A stretch of 64,000 nucleotides of DNA from Parapristionchus giblindavisi (lineage: Eukaryota > Nematoda > Chromadorea > Rhabditida > Diplogasteridae), in assembly GCA_943737045.1 (NCBI GenBank), contig CALSFV010000207.1, positions 1,613,501 to 1,677,500 on the forward strand. The letters run 5' to 3'. A program made the position numbers and the translations under genes. Shown here piece by piece: positions 1-18,368 of the stretch. How positions within the stretch are numbered: the stretch's first letter is position 1; each line of letters opens with the position of its first letter. Below the pieces are notes generated by a model that worked only from the letters and a program-made list of their open reading frames with translations, was not told where the DNA came from and searched no databases.

Positions 1-179
1 GTCAGCTGACAGTTGAGGAGATGACGAAAGGAATTGTTCGAGATATCGAGATTCCATATGGTCTGCTTGAGGTTTCGAAAGAACAACTTTCGGATGCAAT
101 CTCGGTTCGTAGCGGTGGAAACAGAGATCCGTCTACCTCTGCCCGGACGTTCCTCGTTAGTACCAAGATCTTGGTACCT
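1..179 (+). other. Open frame entering from the left edge (unidentified)
   Basis: Reading from base 3, an uninterrupted frame crosses the window edge and runs until the transposon at 180. Charged, hydrophilic composition (starts QLTVEEMTKGI). It could be the 3' part of a gene or of a retroelement; no family is recognised. The inserted element supplies the downstream stop at about 305. Confidence 0.2.
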
Positions 180-916
180 GATACCGCACTGAGAGCAAAC
201 TTACCTGGCAAATCGTTAGCCACACCCATTTGCCTGGCAAACGATTTGCCAGAAATCTGGAGTGGTCCATTTCGGGCAATCGATTTGCCCGCTTTATGGC
301 TATAGGATTATATGTTTCTTTGGAAAAGACTATGAGTTCTGAGCAATGTGCAAGCCTGTCCTGGTAGCGCAGTGGGTTGGGGGCTTGGCTAGTTCGCGGT
401 GGGTTGGTGGTTCGGTTCCTTGTATGTACATTCCCACTTATTCATGGCGATCTGAAGCTGTCACATCAGCATGTGATCTTAGGTTTCTTATTTTTCATTT
501 TTGCTGATTTTTCTGCTGTTAATGAAAGTGAGTGGGTTACTTTAGTGAAATATTCAAGCTATCATGAGAGAAGAAAGATGATTTGGACAGCCAAAAGCCA
601 ATAAATTGAAAGTATACCATGTGTTTTCAATAAGATTCTACTAGAGTAGAAGAACAATAGCTCTATCAAGTTATATAACGAAGTTTTAAAGCTGCAAAAG
701 ATTTGTGCTCCAAGTGGGAATCGAACTCGCGTGGGTGAGAAGCGCCTTCCCTGTTGTATGACTACAGGGTATCGATTTGCCCGTATTTAGGCGAAACAAA
801 ATAGCCCAAGGCTGGCTAAAGAGATTCGCCCGAATACGGGCAAATTGTTACATGAGTTCCCCTATGGGGCCAATCATTTGCCCGAATATAGGCAACTTTG
901 CTCTCAGTGCGGTATC
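180..916. mobile_element. Non-autonomous element with 20-bp terminal inverted repeats
   Basis: GATACCGCACTGAGAGCAAA at 180-199 is repeated in inverse at 897-916. The interior carries at least six short variants of a CGATTTGCCCG / GGCAAATCG motif in both orientations, and two tRNA-like promoter blocks (about 366-420 on +, 715-760 on -). No transposase is visible, so it is a MITE-like element. Confidence 0.6.
366..422 (+). other. tRNA-like pol III promoter block
   Basis: TAGCGCAGTGG matches the tRNA A-box and GGTTCGGTTCCT resembles a B-box 40 bases on. No acceptor stem can be folded, so this is a tRNA-derived (SINE-type) remnant rather than a gene. A mirror-sense B-box remnant lies at about 722-745. 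Confidence 0.4.
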
Positions 917-1224
917 GCATGCATCTGACTCGTGAAAGCCGAGCTGATGAACGATGTCACTCTGTTCTTGTACACTTGAGAATGATGAGTCGTTGTCGAC
1001 ATGGCTTCCTCATTACTAGAAGACTTCACCAACTGACTTGAAACCTTGCATACGGAGCGGCCAATGATCACTCGTCCTGTTGCTCCAATAGTGGTTGCAC
1101 ATATGCATTTGGGGGCATGGGAATCATAATGGTGAAATCAGTCCGGGTAATTATGGCGCACCCTGTACAGTATCCTACAATCTACTCTACAATCTAATCT
1201 TCAATCTGTGTAGTACAAGCCTAT

Positions 1225-1775
1225 TCCTAGAACAGTTAGCAGGGTTGTCAAACTGGTAGAAAAAGTGGTATACTTGGGAGCTTCAACTAGCATAACAGGA
1301 GGATGGGGAAATTGGGCGTCGGATTCAAGCGGGGTTCGGGGCATTTCATAAACATAGGTCATTCATGGTTAATAACGCTATCCCAGTGGCACATAAACGC
1401 AGACTAATCAATGGGTGTATATTACCTGCGGTATTATATGGTTATGAGCTGGGCATTAAACAAAGCACAAATGAACCGATTATCCGTGGCTCGAAGAAAA
1501 ATGCAGCGTTGGATGGTAGTCTGCACTGTGCTCGATCGTATCCCTAATGAGCGGTTGCGGGGCTTGACTCTTGTACATTATTTCGTTCAAACGGCGCTGA
1601 AGAGGAAGTGGTTCTGGGTGCACAAACTCGCTAATGATGAGTGCTGGAATTGGAGCCGATCAGTGATCGAATGGTTTCCTCGATGCAGGAGAAGAAAAGG
1701 AAGACCCCCCCCCCTCAAGATGGAGCGACCTCTTTCGGAAGACTGTCGGATGCAACTTTCTAAGCGAAGCTAAGT
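1225..1775 (+). pseudogene. RTE-type LINE, reverse transcriptase C-terminal fragment
   Basis: Conceptual translation shows YLGASTSITGG, then a frame shift, RRIQAGFGAFHKHRSFM, PVAHKRRLINGCILPAVLYG, a second shift near 1450, and NKAQMNRLSVARRKMQRWM followed by PNERLRG. The order and motifs are those of the RT C-terminal/thumb region of RTE-like non-LTR retrotransposons. At least two frameshifts make it dead. A run of C near 1710 adds another possible shift. Confidence 0.75.
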
Positions 1776-2039
1776 GCAAGAATTGGAATTCCATGCACAC
1801 CAGAGCCATTGTCTATGCGAACTCTTGATAAATGTGTTGTAAATGAAATGAATCCTACAATCTGCCCATCGTAAAATGCCGTGCAAACTGACCCTAGGTA
1901 TACCGAGGAAGATTTTCTCAACATCTTCCATAGAGTTGATTTCAGCAGTAGCGGGATCTGTCACATTAATGGCGACCAATTTCCAATCAGTCTCCCAATC
2001 ATCGATGAAATGTGGTGAAATGTGTTTATACAGTAGCAC
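1770..2039 (-). other. Unassigned ORF next to the fold-back element
   Basis: An 89-codon frame on the minus strand; the middle (WETDWKLVAINVTDPATA...) reads like ordinary protein and is followed by a possible GTATAC donor near 1905. It abuts the inverted-repeat element at 2047, so it may be an exon stub of a disrupted gene. No family recognised. Confidence 0.2.
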
Positions 2040-2046
2040 TCATTAT

Positions 2047-3811
2047 CACGGATCTCCTGTAAAAATGTAGGAAAATGAGACCCCTTTTGCGACCGTTTTA
2101 AAAATTTTTTCTCCGATTTGGCTGATACTTGGTTAGTTAATCATAATGAGGGAAAAGAGAAGGCATAACCACTTGTTTTCGCCAAATTTGCATTTTTATC
2201 GATTTTTTGATCTACAACTTTGGGGAGTCATATCTCACTCAAATTTTGACCTACAGCGTGAAATTTTTTTTTCAATCGACTCGAAATGAACTAATCTAGA
2301 AGTTACTCTACACAATGTACGCGCGAAAACGTCATCTTCTACCTGTTTTCTTCGAAAAACTGATTTTTTGGGTACAAAATGCAAATTTCCTCAAAATTTT
2401 TCAACAAAGGGTACGATTTTTATTCGCAATTCTGTTTCCTCATCCTCGAATTGAGGTACTCACATATTTCTTAAGTCATAAGTCGCGGCACCCGATATCG
2501 ATCCTCAGAGGGAACCCGGACTTTGCGTTATTTTCATTCAAAAATACATTTCGTATCTCCTCTCTCTTCATTTTCGTGCAAATTCGCACTCAAGGTATAC
2601 CAATCGAAAGCTCTCGACGAGCTCTACAAAAATGACCGAATAGCACAAGTCATGAAATTTGATCGTTTTCAAGATATGCCAGAAAAACCTTTTTTTCTCC
2701 ACTTTTTTGCTGTACAATGCAATTGATTCACAACGAGACGTTGTGTGCTTTCTCCAATGTGTTTTTTGCACTCTTTTCTCGTGCATGGATTTGGAGGAGG
2801 ATGAGATTCAGATCGAGGAGGAGGTCGATGTGGTGGAGGATGATAGAGAGATTACTGCTGACGCTGTCTATGATTTCCTTCACAGTGATCTGAAGGAGTA
2901 TTTTGATGATCCGGATATTTTTTTCGACCATTCAGATTCCAATATCGGAAACATCGATGAATAGTTTCGTATTTCAAAATGCTTATTTTCCAATGATTCT
3001 TTGAATATCTAAGATAAACATATTTATATCTTTGCTATTTTATTTGCTGTTTTTTTCTTTTCTATAACACTAATAACAAAATATAAGCAAAACACGTTGA
3101 TATAAGCAAAACACGTTCTAGGGAGCAAATAGCACCGTGAATCAATTGCATTGTACAGCAAAAAAGTGGAGAAAAAAAGGTTTTTCTGGCATATCTTGAA
3201 AACGATCAAATTTCATGACTTGTGCTATTCGGTCATTTTTGTAGAGCTCGTCGAGAGCTTTCGATTGGTATACCTTGAGTGCGAATTTGCACGAAAATGA
3301 AGAGAGAGGAGATACGAAATGTATTTTTGAATGAAAATAACGCAAAGTCCGGGTTCCCTCTGAGGATCGATATCGGGTGCCGCGACTTATGACTTAAGAG
3401 ATATGTGAGTACCTCAATTCGAGGATGAGGAAACAGAATTGCGAATAAAAATCGTACCCTTTGTTGAAAAATTTTGAGAAAATTTGCATTTTGTACCCAA
3501 AAAATCAGTTTTTCGAAGAAAACAGGTAGAAGATGACGTTTTCGCGCGTACATTGTGTTGAGTAACTTCTAGATTAGTTCATTTCGAGTCGATTGAAAAA
3601 AAAATTTCACGCTGTAGGTCAAAATTTGAGTGAGATATGACTCCCCAAAGTTGTAGATCAAAAAATCGATAAAAATGCAAATTTGGCGAAAACAAGTGGT
3701 TATGCCTTCTCTTTTCCCTCATTATGATTAACTAACCAAGTATCAGCCAAATCGGAGAAAAAATTTTTAAAACGGTCGCATGGCTTCTTTCATTCTTACA
3801 GGAGATCCGTG
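2047..3811. mobile_element. Fold-back element with ~680-bp arms and a coding-like spacer
   Basis: Left arm 2047-2732 and right arm 3136-3811 are near-perfect reverse complements: the outermost CACGGATCTCCTGTAA is mirrored at the right end, and about 20 bases just inside the ends do not match. The 403-bp spacer is unique and contains an acidic ORF. Both arms also encode the same mirrored 106- and 67-codon frames, which are by-products of symmetry. No transposase seen. Confidence 0.85.
2788..2964 (+). CDS. Acidic ORF in the spacer of the fold-back element
   Basis: From the internal ATG at 2788 the frame gives 58 residues, about half Asp/Glu in the first stretch (MDLEEDEIQIEEEVDVVEDD), followed by DFLHSDLKEYFDDPDIFF and a stop. 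The same frame is open upstream into the left arm (to 2659). The composition looks like a genuine acidic protein tail rather than random AT-rich sequence. It may be a captured host exon or the remnant of the element's own gene. Confidence 0.35.
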   Translation, partial: DLEEDEIQIEEEVDVVEDDREITADAVYDFLHSDLKEYFDDPDIFFDHSDSNIGNIDE

Positions 3812-3879
3812 TTATCAGGAAAAAATGCGAGAAACACACATTGGATCGGCGTGCATTATATCAGTATAACAGTATTGTA

Positions 3880-4340
3880 CTTTATTAAGATTAACTAACG
3901 AGGGAACCTTCCCAACTTGTTCTGCCCATGTGAGATGTCAATAGCATGAATAGAATCAGTTTTCGATGCTGATTACGAATCCGCTTTCAAACATTGCCCA
4001 ATCGAGCTGAGCTTCGAGAAAATCGATATTGAAATTCGTCTATTTGATTCGGAAATTTGTTTCCACTGAATCTGAAGTGTCAGTGTCATAGTGTCATGAA
4101 GTGACACCTCAGATTCATTATATCAGTAAATTACATTATTGCCTGTAGCTCGTTTTTTTAAGGAATCTTCATCCCAATCTTGAAGAGGAGGCACGAAGGT
4201 TGAATATCACTGTTGAAAGATGTATGAGAGTCTGTCTAGTGTACTTATACTTTCACTTTAAGTAGACTTGCAAGTCTACTTCTAGTTAGTTTACTGCAAG
4301 TGGTGTATAATATTGTAATGCATTTCGTCCAATGTTCTTT
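3880..4340. repeat. Fragments of two dispersed repeats
   Basis: 3955-4060 matches one arm of the inverted-repeat element at 10781-11210 (shared TTTTCGATGCTGATTACGAA). 4245-4340 carries CTTTAAGT/ACTTGCAAGT units of the element family seen at 19308-19513 and 27097-27290. Both copies are partial. Confidence 0.55.
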
Positions 4341-4710
4341 CACTTGTAGTGAAGTTCTTGTCAGTGGCGTAATTTAAGCAGACTGCTAGGCTGGAAATAT
4401 CAGAGGGGGGGGGGGTGACATAGCAACAAACAATTCTGCTTGATAGGGAATATGATGGTGTACCGTCGAGCATCCTCACTGTCAGAAATACATATAAAGT
4501 ACAACAGAATCTTCTAGTGAAAATGAGCGCCCCGGGCGCCCCGGGGCGCCAATGTAGCCCCTCGATTTTTTATGCCTTGAATATGGAATTTAAGCCGTTC
4601 AAATGGTTTGCGTTCTTTTGCTCTAGATTTGTACGAATTTATCAAGAAAAGTTTGGAATTTTGAATGGGTCCATTTTCACTAGGAGATTTTGTTTTGAAA
4701 ATATATAGAC

Positions 4711-5090
4711 ATATATCAGGCCTGTCACGAGAGAATCGAGCTAACGACCGGAATGGGGAAAAATTACAAAACGTGTAGCGCGGTTCGGAAGCATTTTCAT
4801 GATCTCTGGTTTGTTTAGATCGATAGAGCTCGGAAAAATAACGGGGGTTACCCTCGTGGTAGTTTTCACAGAAATGAACCTGAACCGAGATATTTAAGTT
4901 CAAATTTGGGTTCCCGGATAACCGACCCGGCGTAGGGAGCCCCAGAATGATATTTACACAATGGGTCTTTGGGGGATGGTAGGGCATGCCTAGAGGTACC
5001 GAAAACTGATGCTAACTCATTTCATGATTTTTGCTCCATTCCGAAGAATTACCATTTTAGCTCGATTCTCTCGTGACAGACGTGATATAT
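4711..5090. mobile_element. 380-bp MITE with ~30-bp inverted ends
   Basis: CTGTCACGAGAGAATCGAGC near the left end is mirrored as GCTCGATTCTCTCGTGACAG at 5062-5081, and both ends begin with ATATATCA. There is no coding potential beyond antisense ORFs. It lies immediately 5' of the putative exon at 5146. Confidence 0.65.
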
Positions 5091-5145
5091 CTACTAGATA
5101 TGATTCATTTTGATTAAGATCCTTACTACTTCTCTTGCTTCACAG

Positions 5146-5810
5146 CTTTTGGCCACATTTTGGAGTTTTTCATCGCATTGCTCTTTTGCTGGCTTTGTTG
5201 CGACTGCGCAACTGTGAGAATTATGCTACATCATTGCCTCTACAAATGTCGCAACTCGAAGTAAGTATTTAGTTTATATTTTAACATTATTAAAGGGATC
5301 GTAACCTCTCTCAATGATCTCTTCGACGCGCACATTATTTCTCTGTTCTCTGACAACGAGAGTACGTAGACCATTGAAGAGACCGTTGACAAAGGTGTCA
5401 GTTCCTTTAACTTACAAAATATTTCTGAAAGAATCGGAAAAATGAGAGAAAAAATATATTAGGATGTCCGGAAAGTCTTTGCACTGTTTTCTGCACTCAC
5501 TTTGGAACCCTCTTACTCGGACGAGAGCGAGCGCTATGCCTTGTGGCATTTTTCCTACATAGCTGGACTAATTTAAAGGCTATAGAGTTATACATTTAGA
5601 GTTAATACAAATGAACCTTAATTTGCTAATAAAGTATGTAGTTTTCCTAAGTTCAAGGTTTCTGTTTTTAATGATCTGCAAATGTGATAAGTTTCATTTA
5701 TCATCTATCTTTCCTTGAGTATTTTTTTAAAATTATTTTTTAGCTATGGGACAGTGACCCAGTGTTTCATTTCGTTCTTCATTCGTACCATACGCGGCAG
5801 ACTGCTTTAG
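5146..5810 (+). CDS. Possible 3' end of a membrane-protein gene (two exons)
   Basis: Putative exons 5146-5261 (acceptor CTTCACAG, donor GTAAGT) and 5744-5810 (acceptor TTTTTAG, ending at TAG). In the favoured frame the first exon contains a hydrophobic segment (FFIALLFCWLCC) and joins in phase 2 to a short Arg-rich tail ending RTIRGRLL. A second frame is also open, so the choice is not secure. No upstream exons were found; repeats fill the region to the left. The intron contains a family-B MITE at 5293-5412. Confidence 0.3.
5293..5412. mobile_element. MITE family B, reference description
   Basis: About 120-bp near-perfect hairpin; termini TTAAAGGGAGCGTAACC inside a TTAA target duplication, centre TCTCTGTTCTCTRACAACGA. 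Other copies: 7230-7350, 7675-7790, 18032-18155, 32330-32445, 35409-35532, 55440-55560, 63588-63705. A remnant lies near 58070-58115. Several copies, including this one, have one arm ending GTTACGCTCC and the other GAACTGAAACC-like, i.e. mixed arm types. No ORF; presumably moved by a TTAA-specific (piggyBac-like) transposase elsewhere. Confidence 0.8.
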
Positions 5811-6270
5811 AAGCTACAAAAAACTAACAATGCGCAGAAAAAAAAACTGAAGAAATTAGATATCGACTGACTTCCCCATCCGCCTTAACGCCCTACCTGT
5901 CGCCTTGTGATTGCCCTACTTAACGATCTCTCGGGCACTGGCGCAGAAGAAAAACCTTTCGCAATCAGACCTATGTGAAATGGGAGATCGGCAAATGAAT
6001 TGTCTCGCGCCCGAATAAGAAGACAGTTATTGTTAAGCATGTGCAGTATATCACAAGTTGAATGCAGTCGTCGATTCGTTTGTCATTTGAAAAAAATGAA
6101 TGGTGAAAAAAGTGCAAAGATCTTACGGGCACACTAATAATTAGTATTATTTTAAACACTTAAAAAATATTTCAGGCCTACACCAAGAGTCCTTCAGGAC
6201 GAATTCATTTAACTATTTCGCCAGCCAAATAATCTTTCCTTTATGCCAACCCTTTCTCGATTGATATTTT
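5811..6270. other. No gene recognised
   Basis: AT-rich sequence without convincing exons. Just upstream, 5459-5483 (TTAGGATGTCCGGAAAGTC) resembles a mariner-type terminus, but no partner repeat was found. Confidence 0.3.
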
Positions 6271-6274
6271 ATCC

Positions 6275-6860
6275 TATAAAAGGAAAAGACACGCTTGTAT
6301 GTTTGTCTGTCTGTGTGTCCGTCACACTTTTAGTCTTTTCCCTATAATATGCTTCTCTCCAATCGTCTAAAATCTTTTTTTGCATATACATTATTGTCGC
6401 ACCTGTAACGGGTGTATCAAATAAATAAATAAATAAATAAATACATATACATACATTCTTCTGCTTTTTCTGCCTAGCGTGCGGTCGGTCAGGCATTGTT
6501 GTCCATTTGACCAATGTCGTCTATCCCTTCCCTCGTCTATACCATCAACAGATAAGGAACCCAGTTGAATCCCCTCCCAGAAGGTGTTTGGAAAGCCGGG
6601 AGGTGTATTTCCTACTTCATGCAGCCACTTCGGACGGAGCATCTACTGCTACGTGGGTTGTTAACTTCGATTTCGAATGCATTCTTTTTCTGGATTTTAC
6701 TTCGAGCACAGATGTTGAAAGAACATCAAGATATACACGACGAACTGATGATTAGAAGAAAGAATAGAACGCCATTGATCTATGAAGGACCCCCTGTCAT
6801 GACTCACCGTACCAATGTGCGAATGTGATAAAGATTATTATTATTATTATTATATACATA
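6275..6860 (+). repeat. 3' end of a dispersed repeat with ATT-rich tail
   Basis: 6630-6860 recurs at 51115-51345 with ~90% identity by eye, both ending GTGCGAAYGTGATAAAG followed by (ATT)n. A microsatellite tail on one side is typical of LINE/SINE 3' ends. No RT motif is visible in this piece. Confidence 0.6.
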
Positions 6861-7149
6861 CATCCCCTGTAAAAACAGTGCATAAATTACCCAAAACCCC
6901 AAGTGGTAAAATTCTTGACCTTAAATTCATCAACTTCTCAAATTACAAAGGTTCGAATCCTTCTATGTTCATTATCTTTTGTGTCAAGTGTTTGTTATAT
7001 TTTAGTGTTTATGATAAATTATATTTGTATGTTGATTGATTAATTCTCAGTTGAGAAATTCAATATGTGGAGGTTTATGAGTGACTTCTAGAGAGGAGAG
7101 TCTCAAATTCGCTCGGATGTGATTTTAATTATAGGCTCTCATCTTGCAG

Positions 7150-7375
7150 GTACACTCTATGCCTACACGGACCAATTCGGAATCACCTCTTCCAAAGAGC
7201 ACATAGGAAAGACGAGTCCAAACTATCGATTAAAGGGAGCATAACCTCACTCAATGGTCTCTTCGACGCGCAATGCTCTCTCGTTGTTAGAGAACAGAAA
7301 AATAGTGTGCACGATGTAGAGACCATTGAGTGAGGTACCGCTCCCTTTAATGTTGTATCGCTTTCCCAGAAATAA
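7150..7375 (+). pseudogene. Orphan terminal exon of a third chemoreceptor, split by a MITE
   Basis: After a TCTTGCAG acceptor, the exon reads VYTLCLHGPIRNHLFQRA..., homologous to the last exons of the receptors at 8173 and 18369 and in the same incoming phase. A family-B MITE occupies 7230-7350 with TTAA at both ends. Without it the frame closes after about ten residues (SINVVSLSQK) at 7373-7375, overlapping AATAAA. With it, the MITE supplies about 33 codons before a TGA at 7331. None of the nine upstream exons was found, so this is a relic. Confidence 0.7.
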
Positions 7376-7674
7376 AGGCATTCAAAAGTGCACATGAATA
7401 GAGTACATTTTTTGTTGGCATTTCAATTTTGCATAAATGATATTTTATAATACATGTATGATAAATAAATAAATAAATAAATAAAATACACGAAACTACA
7501 CAGATCTCGCTTGCAGATGTTTGATTTTCAAAGAATTGTAGCGCATTTCAAATTGTTTCAAAAAAAATGTTTGACATATTTTTAAAATATATATATAATT
7601 TGCGACAATCATATATCAGCTTTATGTAATGGTTATTTGAAAGATGATCGTAACTGGCTTGTTTCAGGGTGCAT

Positions 7675-7892
7675 TTAAATGGGCTCAACGGTCTCTTCAA
7701 CGCTCTACGCTCTCTCGTTGGCAGAGAACAGAGAAATAGTGTGCGCAATGAAGAGGCTATTGAGTGAGGTCACTCTCCCATTAAAAGCTAATTTTACTCT
7801 CCGCTCGGGCCATGCTCTCTCGTAGACAAATAAAGCGAGAGAGTGCGACCAGAGTGGAGAGATTCAAATTAGCTCGGGTGTGCCGTTAGCAC
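7675..7892. mobile_element. Tandem MITE B + MITE A
   Basis: A family-B copy (7675-7790) directly abuts a family-A copy (about 7785-7892) upstream of the first complete receptor gene. They share the junction TTAA-like sequence, as if A inserted at the edge of B. Confidence 0.65.
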
Positions 7893-8172
7893 GTTGGCGT
7901 CATACATACATATCAGAAATAACGTATACTACGCTTATTGGGTACAATCTAAAATATTACGAAAGCTTATTTATACCCCGACGACTACGTTGAATTTTTC
8001 ACGAATACACAACGGGGCAAAAACAAATTAACTATTAATAGCAAATCTGACATTTGTATTTTATGAAAAGAGCGAAATGAATCGTTATTTTCAATAAGCA
8101 ACGCCCCAATTATCAAAGACAGTGCTCTCGAGCCAAAATTTCTCGTAGGCCTCGAAGCACTCACCACCAGTC

Positions 8173-16715
<8,543 letters not shown>

Positions 16716-18031
16716 AAATAAAGTATTCGCAACTTTGTATTCGTCATGAATTTGTCTAAAGATGTATATGTAGACGTTTCAAATGCACTTTAATTAATTT
16801 TTTGTGTAATATAAAATGCAAAGAAAGATCTCTATAACGTGATTAAATAAATGTGAAATGTTTAAAAAAAATCAATTGTTATAAATTTAGGGAGAGCTTT
16901 CCTGGAAGATGTTTTTGAAGGTTTAGAAATATTTAAATCGAGGCTGTAGAATATGAGAAATGACCTTTGAATCCAAAAAAGCCTCATACCCATTCTCACG
17001 TTTATGAGCAGTAAAACCAAAATTAAAGAGATGAACATCTTTCAGCCTCACATACAGAAAAGTTTTTAGAAAAAATTACTAGATTTATACACAATACAAT
17101 ACGGTGTATCAAGGGCATAGTCATTTGAGACGGAATGGTTGCCACTAAACGACTGATTAGTTTGGGCGTGCTGGGATGGCGATTTTCCCACACACATACC
17201 AACAAGACTGACACACAGTATTCTGGTCCAAGCCATTTTTCTTCCAAAGCAAGACAAAGGAGAGACCATTGTATTCGAGAGAGTTTGTATGTTGAGCGGT
17301 CGTTCTTGCTTTGAAAGTCATGAGAACGCTGTGGACAATAATTGATATACGAAACCATTGTATATGGCTAACAGAAATTTCACATTATGCTGTAGTTAAC
17401 TCGAAGCATACATATGTGCTCTAGTTTACAATATTCAGCTAAGAGTTTCAAAAGAGAAATTAGACTTAGAATTATACATATTCTATGGCATTATGTTTAT
17501 TTTGAATCGACTTTCATTCATTATGGTATTGATGTTTATTTTTCATTAGGATGCGTCGCAACATTCATTTCTATCTACATCATTATTAATTTCTATAAGT
17601 AAAGCTTATATGTTGCTATTTATTATTTATTTATTTGAATTATTACTGGCCTAGCACTGATCTCCAGCAGGACTTGGTGGGTCTTGAATATCGGGATATA
17701 CTGTTAAATTTTAGCTAGTAAATCCAGCAAGTCATTTATCGCAGTTGTACCGCTCAACTTTGGCTGATATCGCCGTAGCTTTGTATTTATGCTAACTTCT
17801 AGTAAATATAAAATCATGTTATCTTTTTCAACATATAAGTGTATGATTATTATTAATATATTGTAATTTATCCAATGTTGCCTTCACATTCTGTCGGTTA
17901 CGTGTCGAAACATTTTCGGGACAAAAAAATATGCATAAAGTAAAATGTGCTACAAATTGCCGATCATAAGCCATATAGAGGAAATTCATTAGTTTCCGCG
18001 TACCCGTCGATGTTGCGACAATTTTTCAGAT
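16716..18031. other. Intergenic stretch between the two receptors
   Basis: No exon recognised. 17104-17345 contains a dispersed repeat (GAATGGTTGCCACTAAACGA) also present inverted at 39960-40030 and partly at 42885-42950. 17640-17700 is a copy of the GGCCTAGCAGTGATC repeat described at 54945. Confidence 0.4.
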
Positions 18032-18155
18032 AATTAAAGGGAGCGTAACCTCACTCAATGGTCTCTTCATTGCGCACACTATTTCTCTGTTATCTAACAA
18101 CGAGAGAGCATTGCGCGCCGAAGAGACCATTGAGTGAGGTTACGCTCTCTTTAAA
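18032..18155. mobile_element. MITE B copy upstream of receptor B
   Basis: Nearly perfect hairpin with TTAAAGGGAGCGTAACC at one end and its inverse at the other. A truncated family-A copy (18275-18352) follows and ends 16 bp before the receptor start codon. Confidence 0.75.
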
Positions 18156-18368
18156 AATAACAATGATATTTTAGCATTTCTTGAAGAGTATTTTGAAAGA
18201 TAGGGCTTGAATGAGTGCTCATCACATATATTTTTCTGGTTTTTTGGTAGCTGGAAACCGTTTCCATCAATTTTATCATAATTTGAAACTCTACGCTCTG
18301 GCAAGGCTCTCTCGCTTTCTCTGTCCACGAGAGAGCTTTGTCAGAGCGTAATATTTTTCCTGTCATAG

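Noticed and set aside
4514..4987. 157-codon minus-strand ORF
   Set aside because: Crosses the left end of the MITE at 4711 and has no recognisable domain or splice context.
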